DNA of 64,000 bases from Paracorniculantispora psalliotae. Its lineage: Eukaryota > Ascomycota > Sordariomycetes > Hypocreales > Cordycipitaceae. Made by a program: the position numbers and the translations under genes. Within the stretch, counting starts at the first letter, position 1. The number at the start of each line of letters is the position of its first letter. The notes below the pieces were generated by a model. It was not told the DNA's origin. It searched no databases and saw nothing but the letters and a program-made list of their open reading frames with translations. Of the stretch, positions 1 to 12,206 are shown in pieces. Location: assembly GCA_002796755.1 (NCBI GenBank), contig PHFE01000008.1, positions 1,077,388 through 1,141,387 of the forward strand. Direction: 5' to 3'.

Positions 1-387
1 ACATTATTGGGCTTTGCGGTCGACCAGGGTCCCATGGAGCTACATCCTCTTCGCCAAAAGGATGTGCCTTAGCCTCTCTTCAGCAGCCAGATTCACTTCA
101 CAGGCTTCCCCAGTTGCATGTTTATGACAATCAGGCAAGGACGCCAAAGTGACAAACTATATGCGTTGGGAGAATTGCACTGAGCAGATCATCTTAGGTT
201 GGTCTGATCTCCAGCCCTGGAGTGTGCAAGCGAATGTGCACCAACCATGGCTGGCGGACCGACTGCCGAGATGAGATGCACAAACAGGCAGTGACAATTT
301 CGCGAACAACGGAGCCGTTTTCGTTTTGTCGTGTACGTAGGGATATCGTGCGGCGCGAGGATCGACGGGGATTTTGTGTTCACGTAC
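1..387. other. Left edge, downstream of YSY6 exon 2
   Basis: This stretch should contain the tail-anchor exon and 3' UTR of YSY6. No reading frame with clear homology is visible on either strand. Confidence 0.4.
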
Positions 388-672
388 TAATCCAGAAGGG
401 TGAGATGGTAGGCTTCTGGGAGACCTTTTCGCGCTTCTTGATCTGGTCGCCGGACTTGCCCATGCGGGCCTCCTGCTCCTTGGCGAATTTGGCGTTGCGA
501 CGACGCTGCTCGAGGGTTTGCGCCTGCACGAGGAAGATATTGCATTAGCCGGCGAACTTCCACGAACAGTGATCACTCAGATCGGACGAGCACCCCTGCT
601 CTATGTTGCGCTGGAGTAAGACTCTCCACGCGACCTGAGCCGAAAAGCCGCCTGCAGGATCTGACGTACCAT
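388..672 (-). CDS. YSY6: YSY6/RAMP4 (SERP1)-type ER stress-associated protein; tail exon not assigned
   Basis: RAMP4/SERP1 proteins are short tail-anchored ER proteins at the translocon that stabilise nascent membrane proteins. Exon 1 is the ATG alone (672-670), followed by an intron of about 146 nt with a GCTAAT branch site. Exon 2 (523-388) gives an AQT-LEQRRRNAKFAKEQEARMG-K start and a KPTISPFWI segment, which match the family up to the edge of the membrane anchor. A GTACGT donor follows at 387. The usual 20-residue hydrophobic exon was not found with confidence. Splicing to an AG at 193-194 would add a 20-residue mildly hydrophobic tail ending at 131 and give 66 aa, about family length, but that tail does not resemble the conserved anchor. 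The true last exon may instead lie left of the window. Confidence 0.72.
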
Positions 673-1299
673 TTTGATTATATATGGATGTGATATGAAA
701 AGGGTCGAGGAGGATCGGGTAGGGAGGAAGAAGTGTGGATTGTTTGTCGCGGTGAGAACAAAGGAGGGAAGGTGTTTTGGAATTTAAATTGACTTGGAGC
801 CTCCTAGGTATGCGGGCGGGCGCGTGGATCTGAACAGATAACGTGCAGAAGTGTCGAAGGTATTGGAGTCGATGTGGTGTCCGGAGAATCGATTCGAATC
901 GTCGGTATGACTGTTATCGCAATTGGCGCGCGAAAGAAGCAATCTGTTCTGTATGCGAAAGAAGATGGGAGTCAAAAGTTGGGGTCGTACGGGACATGTG
1001 TCGTCAATCTAGGGAGCCCACCCACTCAGAAAGGGAAGGTACCTGTAAAGCTGGCCCCTACGGCGGCGAGTTCCCCACAAAGCGCCGCACGGTGGGGGGG
1101 AAGACAGTTGTGGCGCTGCCTAACAAACTTCGCGCACCGCCACAGCTCGCGCTCTGAGAATAGCCTCCTAATTGGAACGGTCTTTACTCATCAGGTCTTG
1201 TGAACGGTGACCATTATATCGAGAATACTGTGTTGGTTCTTGTATCTCGCTTCGTTTCATTACTGAGGGTCTATAATATCCGAATTCTCAGTCGCCATA
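673..1299. promoter_or_regulatory. Divergent intergenic region between YSY6 and the 102-aa mitochondrial gene
   Basis: This shared 5' region of about 630 bp has no coding signal. It probably holds both promoters. A pyrimidine-rich to GC-rich transition with a G tract lies near 1090-1100. Confidence 0.45.
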
Positions 1300-1889
1300 A
1301 TGTTCTCGATACGTGCTGCGACGGTGGCTCGTCGCGTGCCCGTCCTGCGTCGCCAGCTTGTGCCTACGAGGACCTATGCCACAGAACAGTCCGCCAACCC
1401 TACGGTACGATCACATTCCCTAATTTCTCTGCTATCCCTTTCATTTAATGTTTTCGCCATTCCCGATGCGCGGTCCTGGTCGGTCCCGCGCAATGCCGAC
1501 CCCTAAAGTCTTTCTAGCACCCTTTTTTGCCGTGCGCCTGGATTCGGGTGGGCGTCATGCTAACTGTCTAACCACAGGCGAGCTTCTACAAGACCTTTTC
1601 GCGACCCATAGCCAAGGTTATGATTCTGGCCGTTTTCACGTATCAGGTCGCGTACTGGACGTGGACGAAATTGGACGCGGACGAGGCGCGTGAGAAGATT
1701 GATGGTAAGCGACGTAGCCTACCCTGCATTTCGCCACAAACAGCAATGTGTCGACGCCTGCCGCTTGATATGCGATCAATTTTGCATCATTTGCTGACAT
1801 TGTACTGATTAGGCGAGATTGAAGTATTGGAGAAAAAAGTAAACGAGTACAAGGAGTCTAAAGCGGCCGGCAAGACTGTTTCTAAGTAG
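1300..1889 (+). CDS. Small mitochondrial inner-membrane-like protein (102 aa), identity uncertain
   Basis: There are three exons: 1300-1404, 1578-1704 and 1813-1889. They join in phase through GTACGA...CACAG and GTAAGC...TTAG introns, with a TCTAAC branch site in the first. The N terminus (MFSIRAATVARRVPVLRR) is a classic Arg-rich mitochondrial presequence ending near RTYA. Residues about 44-62 (IAKVMILAVFTYQVAYWTW) form one membrane span. After it comes a charged helix with a short coiled-coil pattern (EIEVLEKKVNEYKESK). I recognise the layout as a conserved fungal mitochondrial small protein of the respiratory or ATP-synthase assembly type, but cannot name it; INA17-like is only a guess. 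The ATG is chosen because the presequence begins there. Confidence 0.75.
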
Positions 1890-2183
1890 TAAACTCAGAA
1901 AAGCCCTCACTCGTCATCTATGAAGACGCGTCGCGCAGATTCGCGACGACTGTAACTAAAATGTATAATACAAGAGCATACAATGAAAGCGAAAAACACC
2001 ACCGAAGTGTTACAACATTCATACCATATGATCATCCTCTGCATGTATTACGATGTTGTATTCTCATGTGATATTAAACCTGTCAAATATAAAACTCCAG
2101 GCGCAATGCGATGCAAATCCCCAATCTAAATCATAATATACACAGCAAAGCCCTGCTTTCTGCGAATTCATAGCCAGAAGCGT

Positions 2184-4099
2184 CTAGTACAGCAACCTCA
2201 TACCCAGCAGCACCATGCTGCACAGGAACGCCGTGCTGAATGCCACGCCCGCGGCGGCGCTCACGCGTGTGCGCGGTTCGCCTGGGTAGTTGCACGTCAC
2301 CTCCCTGTTATCCGGGTCACGCTTTCCGTAGCTCGCGCTGAACTCGCGAAAATGCCGCAGCGGGCACGTAAACTTCAGCGCGGACGGGCAGCTCTGCACC
2401 ACGTCGTAGCAGAGGTCGTCGCAGGGGAGCAGCTCCCTGTAAGGGCCCGGCGCGATCTTGTCGTCGATGAAGTTGTTGCGCGACGTGTTGAAAGCGGGCG
2501 CGCTGTACCGCGCGCGGTCTTCCTCGGAGAGCTGCGTCCCGTTGGGGAACGGCTGGCCGACGTTGCGCACGACGGAGTGCGGGCTGTCTTGGGCAAAGTC
2601 CTCGCACCGCGGCATGACGACGGTGCAGAGCCACTTCTTGTAGGCCCGGCGGCAGTCGTCGCAGTCTTTCATGAGAGAGTATTTCTTGGTCGACGGTGCC
2701 TCGCACTGCACTTGCATAAGTGCCTTTTCAAAATTCTGGTACATTTCCTTGGCATATTCGTCATACTTTTGCCCAAGGGTATCATCCTTGAACTGTTCAA
2801 TATTGCCGGGAATAGCGTATTGTATATCGTCACAAAATTCAAGATCTGTCACCATCTTACAGCTCGTTCCTATTGACATGTTAGCAATATGCCTTGGTTT
2901 TCTGAAGGCGAGTAATAGTTACCTGATACAGTGTTGAAAGTGGTGGATGCATAAACTGTGCCTCCACCGCCCGCGATCCCCTCACCATCGCGCTTTGCGG
3001 CTGTCGTGTTTGGAGCTTTGACAATGAAGCCACGATACTCGGTCGTATCATTAAGTCCGGTGACAAAGAATTGCTGCTTCGGAAGACCACCAGGTCCTCG
3101 GGTTGTCATAGTCATATGGATTGGACTGATGGCGTCCTTCGCGCTCGGCGTTGTATATATTTGGGCATTGGTTTGAAGACCGCATCTGGAATGTCCTAGT
3201 CCGTGTAGTCGGGGGAAAAGTTCGTTGTCAATGTAAAACTCGTACAACTCTCCGTCTTCCATAATCTGTTTCGTTTCATCGGGGTCCGTCGTTAGGTTTT
3301 TGCTGACCAAAAGGGCCGAACTCGCATCGCTGTCCAGCCATAATAACTGGCCATCTTTGCTCTCGTATCGATGGTAGTAATCTTGAGTAGAAAAGGCCAG
3401 CTCAAAGAAGTACACTCCTTGATAGCTTGACGAAACATTTGGGGCTTGAATCGAGATAAATAAATCGTCGGTGAAGTTATAGTTTAGCATAATGGCGCCT
3501 TCTTCCAATGTTTTTCTCTGTATATTCGGCGTGTCCTGCATAGACATGTCAGGACACCCTAGTTGGCTCGAATTCGATATGAGCAATGTGAGCTGCGGAG
3601 ATTCGATATCGGCCTTGTCGTCGCCCGGAACACGGTACGGTTGCAAGCATGTATTTGCGGATATAAAAATGGACTCCCTCTGTCCGCTCTGGCGCGCCGA
3701 GATAGAGCTAGAGTTTGTCATAGCTTCGGCGGAATCGAAATCGAGACTACGGCCATTCTTCGCGCTGTCTCTGGTGCCCGTAAAGACGGCAGCCTTTTTC
3801 AGCTGATAACAGGCCGCTTCCCCCGACTTCAGATTTGACTTGACAGGCATATTGTTGACGAGCGGCCCGATCACACTGGCTCTTCGGCCGAGGTAGCTGC
3901 TGTCGAATGGAGCAAAGCTGGGCTCGTAGGTGTCGCCGAACTGGAGATCGATATTGTAGTCGTCCGCGTCGTTTGCGCCGATATTCACGGGCAATTCTGC
4001 CGCAAGCGCGGTCGGCGAAAAGGCCAGCATGTATAGCATCGTAGATATCGTCGCGACCAGCGAGGCCGCCAGCCGCGACTGCGGGAGCCCGAAAAGCAT
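2184..4099 (-). CDS. MID1: MID1 stretch-activated calcium channel regulatory subunit
   Basis: MID1 partners with the CCH1 pore in the high-affinity Ca2+ uptake system of the fungal plasma membrane, used in stress and mating responses. Exon 1 is 4099-2923 and exon 2 is 2869-2184, joined by GTAACT...CAATAG splice sites. The joined product is 620 aa, the usual MID1 length. Residues 1-34 form a signal peptide ending at LAAELPV. The middle is an N-glycosylation-rich extracellular region. The C-terminal third is the Cys-rich MID1 core (SCKMVTDLEFCDDIQYAIPG; CDDCRRAYKKWLC; CPSALKFTCP), followed by a short hydrophobic tail (FSTAFLCSMVLLGMRLLY). The intron falls in a Gly codon just before the Cys-rich core, and the splice restores this conserved segment. 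Confidence 0.93.
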
Positions 4100-4837
4100 G
4101 GTGGGCGGCCGCCAGCGGCTTCGAGGGAGGGTGAGGAGCAGAGAGCGAAGCGCGTTGGGCGATTAACGGCGGTAAAAGAACGATGTCTGGCAGATCATTG
4201 TGAACGTTCTGACCTTGCGACCGGTTTAGTTGGGAGAGAAGAGAGGGAAGGGTCGTGAGGAAGAGTCTGGCCGTTTCACAATGTGGATGACGGCTCTTCA
4301 GTTTAAGCTACGTGGGTCCGCGACGCGCAGCCTCGTAAAGCCCCTGAGGCAAGCTGCGACACTCTGCATAGTCTACCCCTCGGACATAGCATTGTCGTCC
4401 CATCATTAATTCGTGAAGAATGGCGTAAAATGGACAAAATTGACGTGTCCTGTGTATACGAGTGACTGCACGTGGCGGTACTATCGCAGACGTCACGACT
4501 TTAACATGAGCACACGCACGGACATCGCTAGTGTAATAGCGCGAATTGCAGAACCAGAGCATAAATTGATTTTCCATTATCTGGTGTCCACTCCATTTGA
4601 GAGCAAAGTACAGATTCATTTTACACATTTCCAATCATAAGGCTCTTGAATCATGCAGCAGCCTCTTCACTTTTACTCTCATCCATCATTGCTGCCGGGC
4701 ATTACGGCATGTTCGCCAAGCTAAATGCGTCGGCAAGCGTTCGTAATCCTTGCACGCAGGTTGCGTTTTTTGACAGTGGTCCGGGAAGACAAGCCGAGTT
4801 GTGTATTTGCGACCATGCCTATAATTGCGAAATCCCT
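4100..4837. other. Intergenic region between MID1 and YOP1
   Basis: The gap is about 740 bp and lies upstream of MID1 and downstream of YOP1. The small open frames here lack codon bias and homology. Nothing else is seen. Confidence 0.4.
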
Positions 4838-5546
4838 TTAATCGGCCTTGTTAACGGCGGCGTCAACCTTGGAGCGGAGGTTGGCGGAAGGAGAGCCAGC
4901 CTTGAAGTATCGGCTGAGGGTAGGGGCAAGGAAAGAGCGGAAGACGATCTCGGCACCACTAGAATCGCAGTCAGTATATGAATAAACTTTGGTAATCGGG
5001 AGGGGCCTTGCGCAACTAACCGGAACATGGGGAGAGACAGCCACAGCAGGAAAACAAACTTGAAGACAAAGTAGAAGGGGAACCAGTAGACGATGTTGAA
5101 GAAGCTCTCAACGACGCTGAAGAAAGCAAAGACAACCCAGTACTGTGATACGTTAGCAGGCATGATCTGGTAATGGCTGGTCGCAAGTTAGAGTGGGCGG
5201 CAAAAGAAGACATACAGTCAGCCACTGGGTGTCGTCTTCCTTGGTATCGGTGAAGAGAGCGGCAAGAGAGTAGTATCCGGGGATGACGAAGCCAGCAAAG
5301 TTGGTGAGAAGCTGGCCACCGAGGTTGAAGATGATGAGGAAGAAGTAGAGGGCGCCAACACCAATGACGGCATAGGCCTTGGGAACACCAGCCTGCCTCT
5401 CAAGGTTGTTGAGCGCGGGGTACTTGGACAGCTGCAGCACTGTGTTAGAAGTCCGAATTGGCGAATTGAGGATAGTAATCAGGTAATCTCACCTCTCGGT
5501 CGAGAGCGCCGAGGTAGTTCTGGGCCTTGTCCTGAGCGGAAGACAT
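4838..5546 (-). CDS. YOP1: YOP1 / REEP-DP1 family ER tubule-shaping protein
   Basis: YOP1 forms hairpins in the outer leaflet of ER membranes and, with reticulons, shapes tubules. Four exons (5546-5493, 5431-5216, 5142-5021, 4958-4838) join in phase to 170 aa, the expected length. The product carries the family signature across three splices: RELSKYPALNNLE, GVPKAYAVIGVGALYFFLI, NFAGFVIPGYYSL, DTQWLTYWVVFAFFSVVE and a C-terminal amphipathic region (FLAPTLSRYFK). The paired long hydrophobic hairpins are at about residues 35-75 and 90-130. A GCTAAC branch site precedes exon 3. Promoter space is shared with the divergent RFX gene. Confidence 0.95.
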
Positions 5547-6973
5547 TTTTGCGGCTGGCGGGGTGGCCGGAGGTAGCTGCGTGGGAGAGCTTTTGGAGAG
5601 CTTCGCGGGTATTTGCTCGAGTCGAGTCGAGGTACGTAGCGGCGTAGCTAGGGTGCAGGTGAATCTGGGTGAGCGGATGCGACGATGTTGAAGCGAAGCA
5701 AAAGGAGGTTGTGGGAGCAAAAAGAGTAGCGTAAGTGGCTTGTTGCACGAATGGTGATGAAAGAAACCTAGGTAGGTACTGACGTGTGCTCAAGCAATCT
5801 TGGTTTGAAACCGGGCCTTGCAGGTGGGTGTGCGCACCAGCTATCTGGTGGCCGTGAGGTACTGCTGCAGGGGTAGTACAAGTGGCGAAGGTGCGGGTTT
5901 GGTGGCGGGAGCGAGTCACTATAGCGGGCGAGCTACAAGAGGGCTAGCAGAAACATTGCTTGTGATAATGTGGGTATTACGACGGTGGCCGCGGCTGAGC
6001 ACAAGTGGCACGTCACACTACGAAGGCTTGGTGGAAGTTTATGTAGGTACCAGTAACCTGTAGGGGGGACTGGACGGGAGAAATCGTGCACAGTGTCTTG
6101 GCGGCGGGAAAGGTAAAGAGAACAAGTCGCTGAAGCGAGGTTTGCTTGGACGCAAAGAGAGGGGCAGGAGATAAAAACTTATAAGATGCTATGGTAGGAC
6201 TTGGCGACGGCGGCGGCGGGCGGGATGGTGCCATACGATGCGAGCAAGGATGGCATTCGACGGACTTTACTTTAAAGCCTGGGACGACGGATAGCTGTTG
6301 CAGCTTCGGACGAGCTGATTATAATTGTACTGTAAGAGGTTTAGACGAGAATACCTCTACTAGTTGTTTACTTGGTCCCAATGTAGGCATTTGTTGTGGT
6401 GAACGAGGGCCAAAACAAAGCAGCCGTAATCAGCACTGTGCACCAAGAGGGATCTTGGCACACAAACACAGTGCGAGCAACTGCACCCGTCACAGCACAT
6501 CCCCCACTCGCCCAGCATGGAATTTCGTCAAAATTAGATGGCCGCATTAGCCTGCTTACCTAACCGACCTCTTGTTTTGTTTGGACTCGTCCGGTGCCTT
6601 TGTTGCAGGCGCCCCACAAGCAGCAAGCCAGCCAGCCATTCGGCCCCAGCCCACCTGCTGCTCACTGTCCCACTCGCCGCTTCTGTGCTTTTTCTCCTCT
6701 CGTTGGCCTCGCAACAGAAAACAACCACAACAACAGCTGCAGTCGACGATATCTAACCTCCATCTGCGCGTCTAGACTGCCAGTGCACCCCTGCACGATC
6801 TTTCAAGCGCTGCAGACGCACTCATAATTCGGGTTTCTTTTTGCTTCGTCCTCGTCGCTGCCTCTGCTGCTGCTCGTATCCTGCCCGGGGCCGTGAAAAA
6901 CAACAACCGGCCAATGTTTATTGCCCGACGCTAGCTTGTCTATACATCAACACAGCACATACGACGCCCCGAC
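5547..6973. promoter_or_regulatory. 1.4-kb divergent upstream region between YOP1 and the RFX factor
   Basis: Pyrimidine-rich stretches and CAACA/ACAACAA tracts at 6715-6735 and 6895-6910 look like a long 5' leader of the RFX gene. Long untranslated leaders are common for fungal regulators. No convincing coding exon is seen. Confidence 0.45.
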
Positions 6974-9502
6974 ATGGATCAAGGTACGTTTTGCGCCTGC
7001 CATTCTCAATGCGACAGACTTGGTATCGCATCTGTTGAACGCAATCTAATATTTATTTCCTCCAGAATCCGCCGCAGCGCGCGCTGCTAAATCCCGGAAG
7101 CGAACGCAGTCACAGGCTTCCACTGCCTCCATCCACAGCGCCGCCACTCACAACATGGACGGCTCGGGATTCACTGATGCCTCCGGTATGTATGGAGGCC
7201 AATGGATACATAACGAGCATCCTCACGGCAAGGAAATGTCCGCTCCGCAGATGTCTCCCGAGGACATGATCCTCCAAGCCGCTACCCACATGCAGTCCGC
7301 CAACCATGAGTTCGCCATGGACAGCTCCATGGCTGCGCACATGCACCACATGGCGTACCAGCACCAGCACTCTCATGGCATGTCCAGACACCCTCTTCCT
7401 GCGGACCAGTTCGGCGCCAATGCCAGCTTTACCGAAGGCGACAGCCAGATGCTCGACCGAGACGACGGCGACGATGGCGACTCCATGGCCCTCGTCGCTG
7501 GTGTCCCCAAGCCTACCCGATCGAGTGCCAACAATGAACTGGAGATGCGACAACTCTTTAGTGCCAACAGACACCGAGGACTCCAGGACGTCGCTTCGGA
7601 GCTCCATGGCAATGAGCGCGGTCCCAACTCGGAAAGAACCCGCCAGGTTTTCGCCATGCTTTGGTAAGAACATTGATAGCAAGGATCATCAACCTCACTT
7701 GTACTAATCGAACTTTTAGGATCAACTCTGTTTGCACCAAGGGTAAGGGCTCTGTTCCCCGTGGCCGAGTGTACGCCAACTACGCCTCCCGCTGCGCCAC
7801 CGAGAGAATTACGGTTCTGAACCCTGCGAGCTTCGGAAAGCTGGTCCGCGTCCTTTTCCCTGGCCTCAAGACTCGCCGTCTTGGTGTTCGTGGAGAGTCC
7901 AAGTACCACTATGTCAACTTTGCTCTTGCCGAGGACCAGGCCGACCTGGTTGAGCCCCCCCAGCCTCCTCGCGCTCTCTCCGAAGCTAAGAGCTTCTCTC
8001 AGAGCCAGAACCCGGTATCGCAGCCTTCGACCAGCACCAAGCGCGGACTTCCTTCGCCGCAGCCTGCGGATGAGGCACAAAAGAAGCAAGTCATTACACA
8101 GGTTGCCGACAGAACACACAGTCTGTACAACCAACCCGACCTTGCCAGCATTGACAACATGCAATCTACTTCTACCAAGACTCGCCTGGAACTCGAATTC
8201 CCTTCCATCGACTCGGACGATTTCGAACAGGCTGAGCCTCTTGGTCTCCCCAACATCGAGGCGTTTCTCCCTCAAGGAACAGACCCCGACGCCGCCAAAT
8301 CTTTGTCTGCCCTGTACAGATCTCACTGCACCTCTCTTGTCGAATGTATTCGATACTGCCGAGAGAAGACTTTCTTCCATCTGTACACCTCCTTCCAGGG
8401 CACACTCACCATGCCCGTACAAAAGCTTTTTGGTCACGAAGCTCTTGCTCCTTGGATCGAAGGCTGCGACTACGTCCTGTATCAGCGCATGATGCGCATC
8501 ATTTCGGGCCTGACTCTGCAGGTTGTGCCTAAGCCAGTCCTTGACACTCTCAGAAACATCTCCGAGCGACTTGTGCCTCACATTCGCGAATCTTTCCAGG
8601 GCCAACCGCAGCACGTTATTGGGGCCAAAGAGGCACCCGCTGCCCTCTTCGCTGGTCTGATCGACCGCGCTCTGCGTGTTAACTTGACAGCCCACGCTGC
8701 TGCTAACATGCTGTCCAACCCTGCCAACCGCGACCAGATGTACGTGGACTGGATTACCATGATTCGCGCTCGCAAGGTGGCTGAATGTGTTCCCACTCGC
8801 GGCATGGACGATGTTGTCGACCTGCTGGTTACTGAAATGCGGGATCTTTTGGATCCTGTCAACGTCCCTTGGGAAGTTGAAGTTCTTACCATCTACGGTG
8901 ATGTAGCCACCCGCAACCCTCGTCAAGAGAATGAGGGCGGTGCTGCCTCCACGGGCCAGAACGTGCTTGACCGATGGGTAAACTTCTTGCGACTGCTGCC
9001 AACCAAATTCACATATGCTTCCCACGCTGATATTGTGTGGTGTGTTGAGCGCGTCGGCACAGCCGTGATGCGCGACTTGACGCTGTCGCAGGGCAAGAGC
9101 TTCGGCTCATGGTGGGTAACAAAGACCTGGGTGGACGAAATGACGTGCTTCATTGCGGAGCAAGGAGGTTTCATGAAGCAGAAGGCTTCGCCTATTGTTA
9201 ACGCGGCCCCAAACGCTGAGGCAGCTGGCAAGGAAGCCAGCTGCCAGAACTCTCGATACAGCACCGCCAGCGAGGACTTGAACCTATCGCAATCACAACC
9301 GGGACGCGCGCCGTTCCCCCCACCGGCAAGCAACGGCAACAGCAAAACCAACGCATCTTCTCAACCGCCTGCCGACAACGATGCGCACGACGACAGTGGG
9401 ATCGGTATCCGCACACCAGAAGAAGACTTTCCTATGCATAAATACACATTTGCGGAGTCTGAGGCCCCCGCTCTGATGGGAGCTGGTGAGCTGGCAGCTT
9501 GA
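6974..9502 (+). CDS. RFX-family winged-helix transcription factor (CPCR1/RFX1-like)
   Basis: RFX factors bind X-box DNA. Fungal members such as Acremonium CPCR1 affect morphogenesis and secondary metabolism. Exon 1 is only 10 nt (6974-6983, ATG GAT CAA G). Exon 2 is 7066-7663 and exon 3 is 7720-9502, giving 796 aa. Residues 1-160 are a low-complexity His/Met/Ser-rich head. The RFX DNA-binding domain spans about residues 163-275, starting near MRQLFSANRHRGLQDVASEL and running through VYANYASRCATERITVLNP and FGKLVRVLFPGLKTRRLGVRGESKYHYV. It is interrupted by the second intron, whose removal restores the core Trp codon. The large C-terminal region is helical, in the position of the RFX dimerisation domain. 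The N-terminal micro-exon is chosen because it is the only in-frame ATG with a donor and acceptor. Confidence 0.92.
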
Positions 9503-10468
9503 GGCGGAATGTAACTAATATACGGTTGGCGCATGGTTTGGGCATTGAGGACGGCGTTTATGGTTGGTTGAATGGATGGTACAAATACCCCAACTATACA
9601 TTTATAGGCAGGCGATTGGGACGATGACGGAAAGAGGGCACGAAGCTACATGACGGAGACGATGTGTGTCGACGGTTGTGGCATACAACGTCCTTCGAAT
9701 GAAATGTTGGCGATATACCCTTGCGGCTTCGGGATAACTGTTTATTACCGGCGATCTGGATATTTGTTTTTCTTTTGGGAAGGAGTCTCATTGGTGGCTT
9801 TTTTTTATCTTCGGATGTCTATGTTTTTCGAAAGTATTTTTCTGTAATGATTGGAGGCATGGGAACTGGTCTATGGATCAGGCGTGGTTGATTGAATAAC
9901 AAATAATTCCTCTTTTGGATGATTTAATTGTTTGTCTACAGTTGTGTATAGTCCGATCATAGGAATAAGAGAGCATGAGACATGACGTCAAAGAAGCGGT
10001 ATGAACAAAAAAGTCCGTTGTTATTGTTATTGTTGTTTATTCCATTACATATTTAGATGCACATGGCAATAACATCCAAGACACTGTGGTTCGTAATAAT
10101 AAAAAGCTGGCGCAAGGGAATGCGGACCGCAAATCGGTGAGTGAACCGTTCAAGGCGCTAGCCCTGCTCATTGGACCGATTATACAGGTCAAGCGGCACA
10201 ATGGACGGGAACCGATATTTTTTTGATTGCGGTGTCAGTTGGGGAAAACAACAAACTGCCTCTTTGGGATATGTCTCGCATGCCGCAGTGAGACCTTGCG
10301 TGTTGGTGGAACCCGACGTCTTGGCCGGTTCGGTTACACGGGATAGATGTTTGTATGTTATAAATAAAATGGCAAGCAAGGGATAAAATATTAAATAAAA
10401 GAAAAACATATGAACATCATCAAGTAAGACCAAGTTGCGTGAAAGACGCCAGAACTTCAAGCGCAAGC
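9503..10468. other. Convergent intergenic region after the RFX gene
   Basis: This AT-rich 3' region of about 970 bp lies between convergent genes. It holds a run of TTATTG units near 10018-10040 and no coding signal. Confidence 0.4.
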
Positions 10469-11886
10469 TCAAAGTCTTGATGAAGCTGCAGTAGCGGGGT
10501 CATCCGCCATCATGCGGCGGGCTATCCTTGCAGCCTCTGCTCCATCGTCCAGTTCGTGGAACTTGAGCCCCAAGGAGAACATGAAAGACATGGCTTCGCC
10601 GTAGCGCCCCTGGATCCAGCGCAGCTCGGCCGGCGCAAAGTACGAGTTGCAGAGGAGCTTCTCTGGCGCGTCTTCGTCCCAGTCAACGTCGCTGCCGTCC
10701 CCTTCATCGTCGTCGTCGTCCTCTTCGTCGACTTTCTGAGTTTCCATGAGGTGCTCGGCCAGCACCGCCGCCGCCTCTCTGTCGTTGGGAATGTTGACGT
10801 TGAGATCCACGTTGAGCATGAAGGACTTGACGTCGTCGTGGTTGTCCTGGACCCATTGCAACACCTCCGGCTCAAAGTAGCTGTCGAGGAGCTGCATCTC
10901 TCGCTCCTCATCATCCAGGCCACAGCCATCCACATCTTCCTGAATGATAGGTACGTGTACGGCGCTGTCAGCGTTCATGTCGCCGCTGTCGGCGTCCATG
11001 TCGGCGTCCATGTCGGCGTCGCCGTCGTTATGCATCAGAGCCCGCATGATCTGCCATCCCTCTTCACGGTCCTCGTCCTTGAAGATACTCAAGCCGTGGC
11101 GCACGAGAAATTGGAATTCGCCGCCAAAGTTCCGTTTCAGCCACTGCTTCTCCTGCTCGTTCGGTCGCGCCGGTTGCAGCGCCGAATTCGACGGCCCGGG
11201 CGGCGCGTGAGCCACGTCGGTGCTGCCATTCAACCACTGCTCGTGCTGCTCGTCCGGCCAGCGGGCGTTGATGATATAGGAGACGTTGGGGTCAAAGGGG
11301 GAAGGACCGACCCGCGGGCCGACAGGCGGACCGCTGAGCCGCAGCTGGAAGCGACTGTTTATCCCGGGCTCAAAGTAACCGACCTCGGTGCCGTCCCCGC
11401 GGACGAGGCTGCCGTTGCTGCCAGGGGAGGAGTGAAACATGATGGTGATGTCTGATGACTGGGGCAAGCCGACAATATTGCAGATGGATGATGGCACGTG
11501 TAGGACATTCTGCAGCGCGATGGTGTTGTGCCCACGATGCGACGGGTTCGGCTTTGCCTTGACGGAGAGCAGGACGGTGCCGATGCCGATGACGGGCGCG
11601 CCGGGACCCCCGGTGAGGCCGGGACCAAGGGTTGAAGATATTGGCCTGTAGTCGTCGCCAAACCACGACCTGTCCTTAGCGACGCTAGAGTATCCGATTA
11701 GACGCAATACTTAATGCATGGAGGTCGTGAAACAGTGAACCTAGGGCAAGGAATGTAGGTGTAGAGGGGGAGTCCTCACTGAGTGTTGGAGGCAGTAGAT
11801 ATAATCCACGCCGGACAAGGTAAGGGCTCTGAAGACCGAGAGGGCCTGGCACGCGCGGGACGGCGACGACGGTTGAAAGAGCTCAT
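10469..11886 (-). CDS. Domesticated copia-retropepsin-like protein A, three C-terminal SFM modules
   Basis: Exon 1 is 11886-11780 and exon 2 is 11684-10469. The donor and acceptor split a His codon (CA|C), and the product is 440 aa. The region PCPAWIISTASNTH...DRSWFGDDYRPI, then GIGTV (69-73) and NVLHVP...CNIVG (95-108), matches the Ty1/copia aspartic-protease layout (W..DSGA..H / GIGTV / VL.VP..NL). The catalytic D-S/T-G triad is replaced by S-T-A, so protease activity is unlikely. A Pro-rich linker SGPPVGPRVGPSPF (153-166) follows. After it come three modules of about 45 residues (211-253, 301-349, 379-428) with the pattern W(V/I)...(Y/H)...SFM...L, ending in (L/M)M. An Asp-rich stretch separates modules 1 and 2. 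No gag, integrase or RT is attached. The function is unknown. Confidence 0.72.
10964..11026. repeat. In-frame 12-bp repeat encoding an Asp-rich linker in protein A
   Basis: A GTCGGCGTCCAT-type unit is repeated about three to five times with minor changes. It encodes DADM/DADS repeats at residues about 256-276, between two SFM modules. Confidence 0.75.
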
Positions 11887-12206
11887 CGTGTTGATCACGA
11901 CGTAGGTGCCGAGTGCGGCTGGTCGACCCCGCAACGTCGACAACACATAATTTGTCCAGAGAGTGAGCAGCTTCAAAGGCGAAAGTTACCGTGTTTTATT
12001 TGTAGAAGCTTCTGGAAACCTGAACGGTCTTTGAAGTATATACACATTTTTATTTAGAACTTGTTGTTCCAGGTTGGCAAATGCTTTCGATTCTCGCTGA
12101 AACTACATAGCGCCCAGCTGTGCAAAGGCTTATAGATGACTTCTGTTGCTGTTATGAAACTATATAAGCATGTACATGACTAAAAAATACCACCGAAAAG
12201 AACATT
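11887..12206. other. Spacer between copia-like genes A and B
   Basis: The spacer is about 320 bp and AT-rich, with no coding signal and no LTR-like terminal repeat. Confidence 0.4.

Noticed and set aside
890..910. GATTCGAATC resembling a tRNA T-loop
   Set aside because: No acceptor, D-arm or anticodon arm could be folded around it. It is only a short palindrome.
7373..9025. 550-codon open frame antisense to the RFX gene
   Set aside because: It mirrors the codon-biased RFX exons and has no homology. The sense frame carries the full RFX domain.
10556..11455. 299-codon plus-strand open frame opposite copia-like gene A
   Set aside because: Shadow of the minus-strand gene, with Val/His-rich low-complexity composition.
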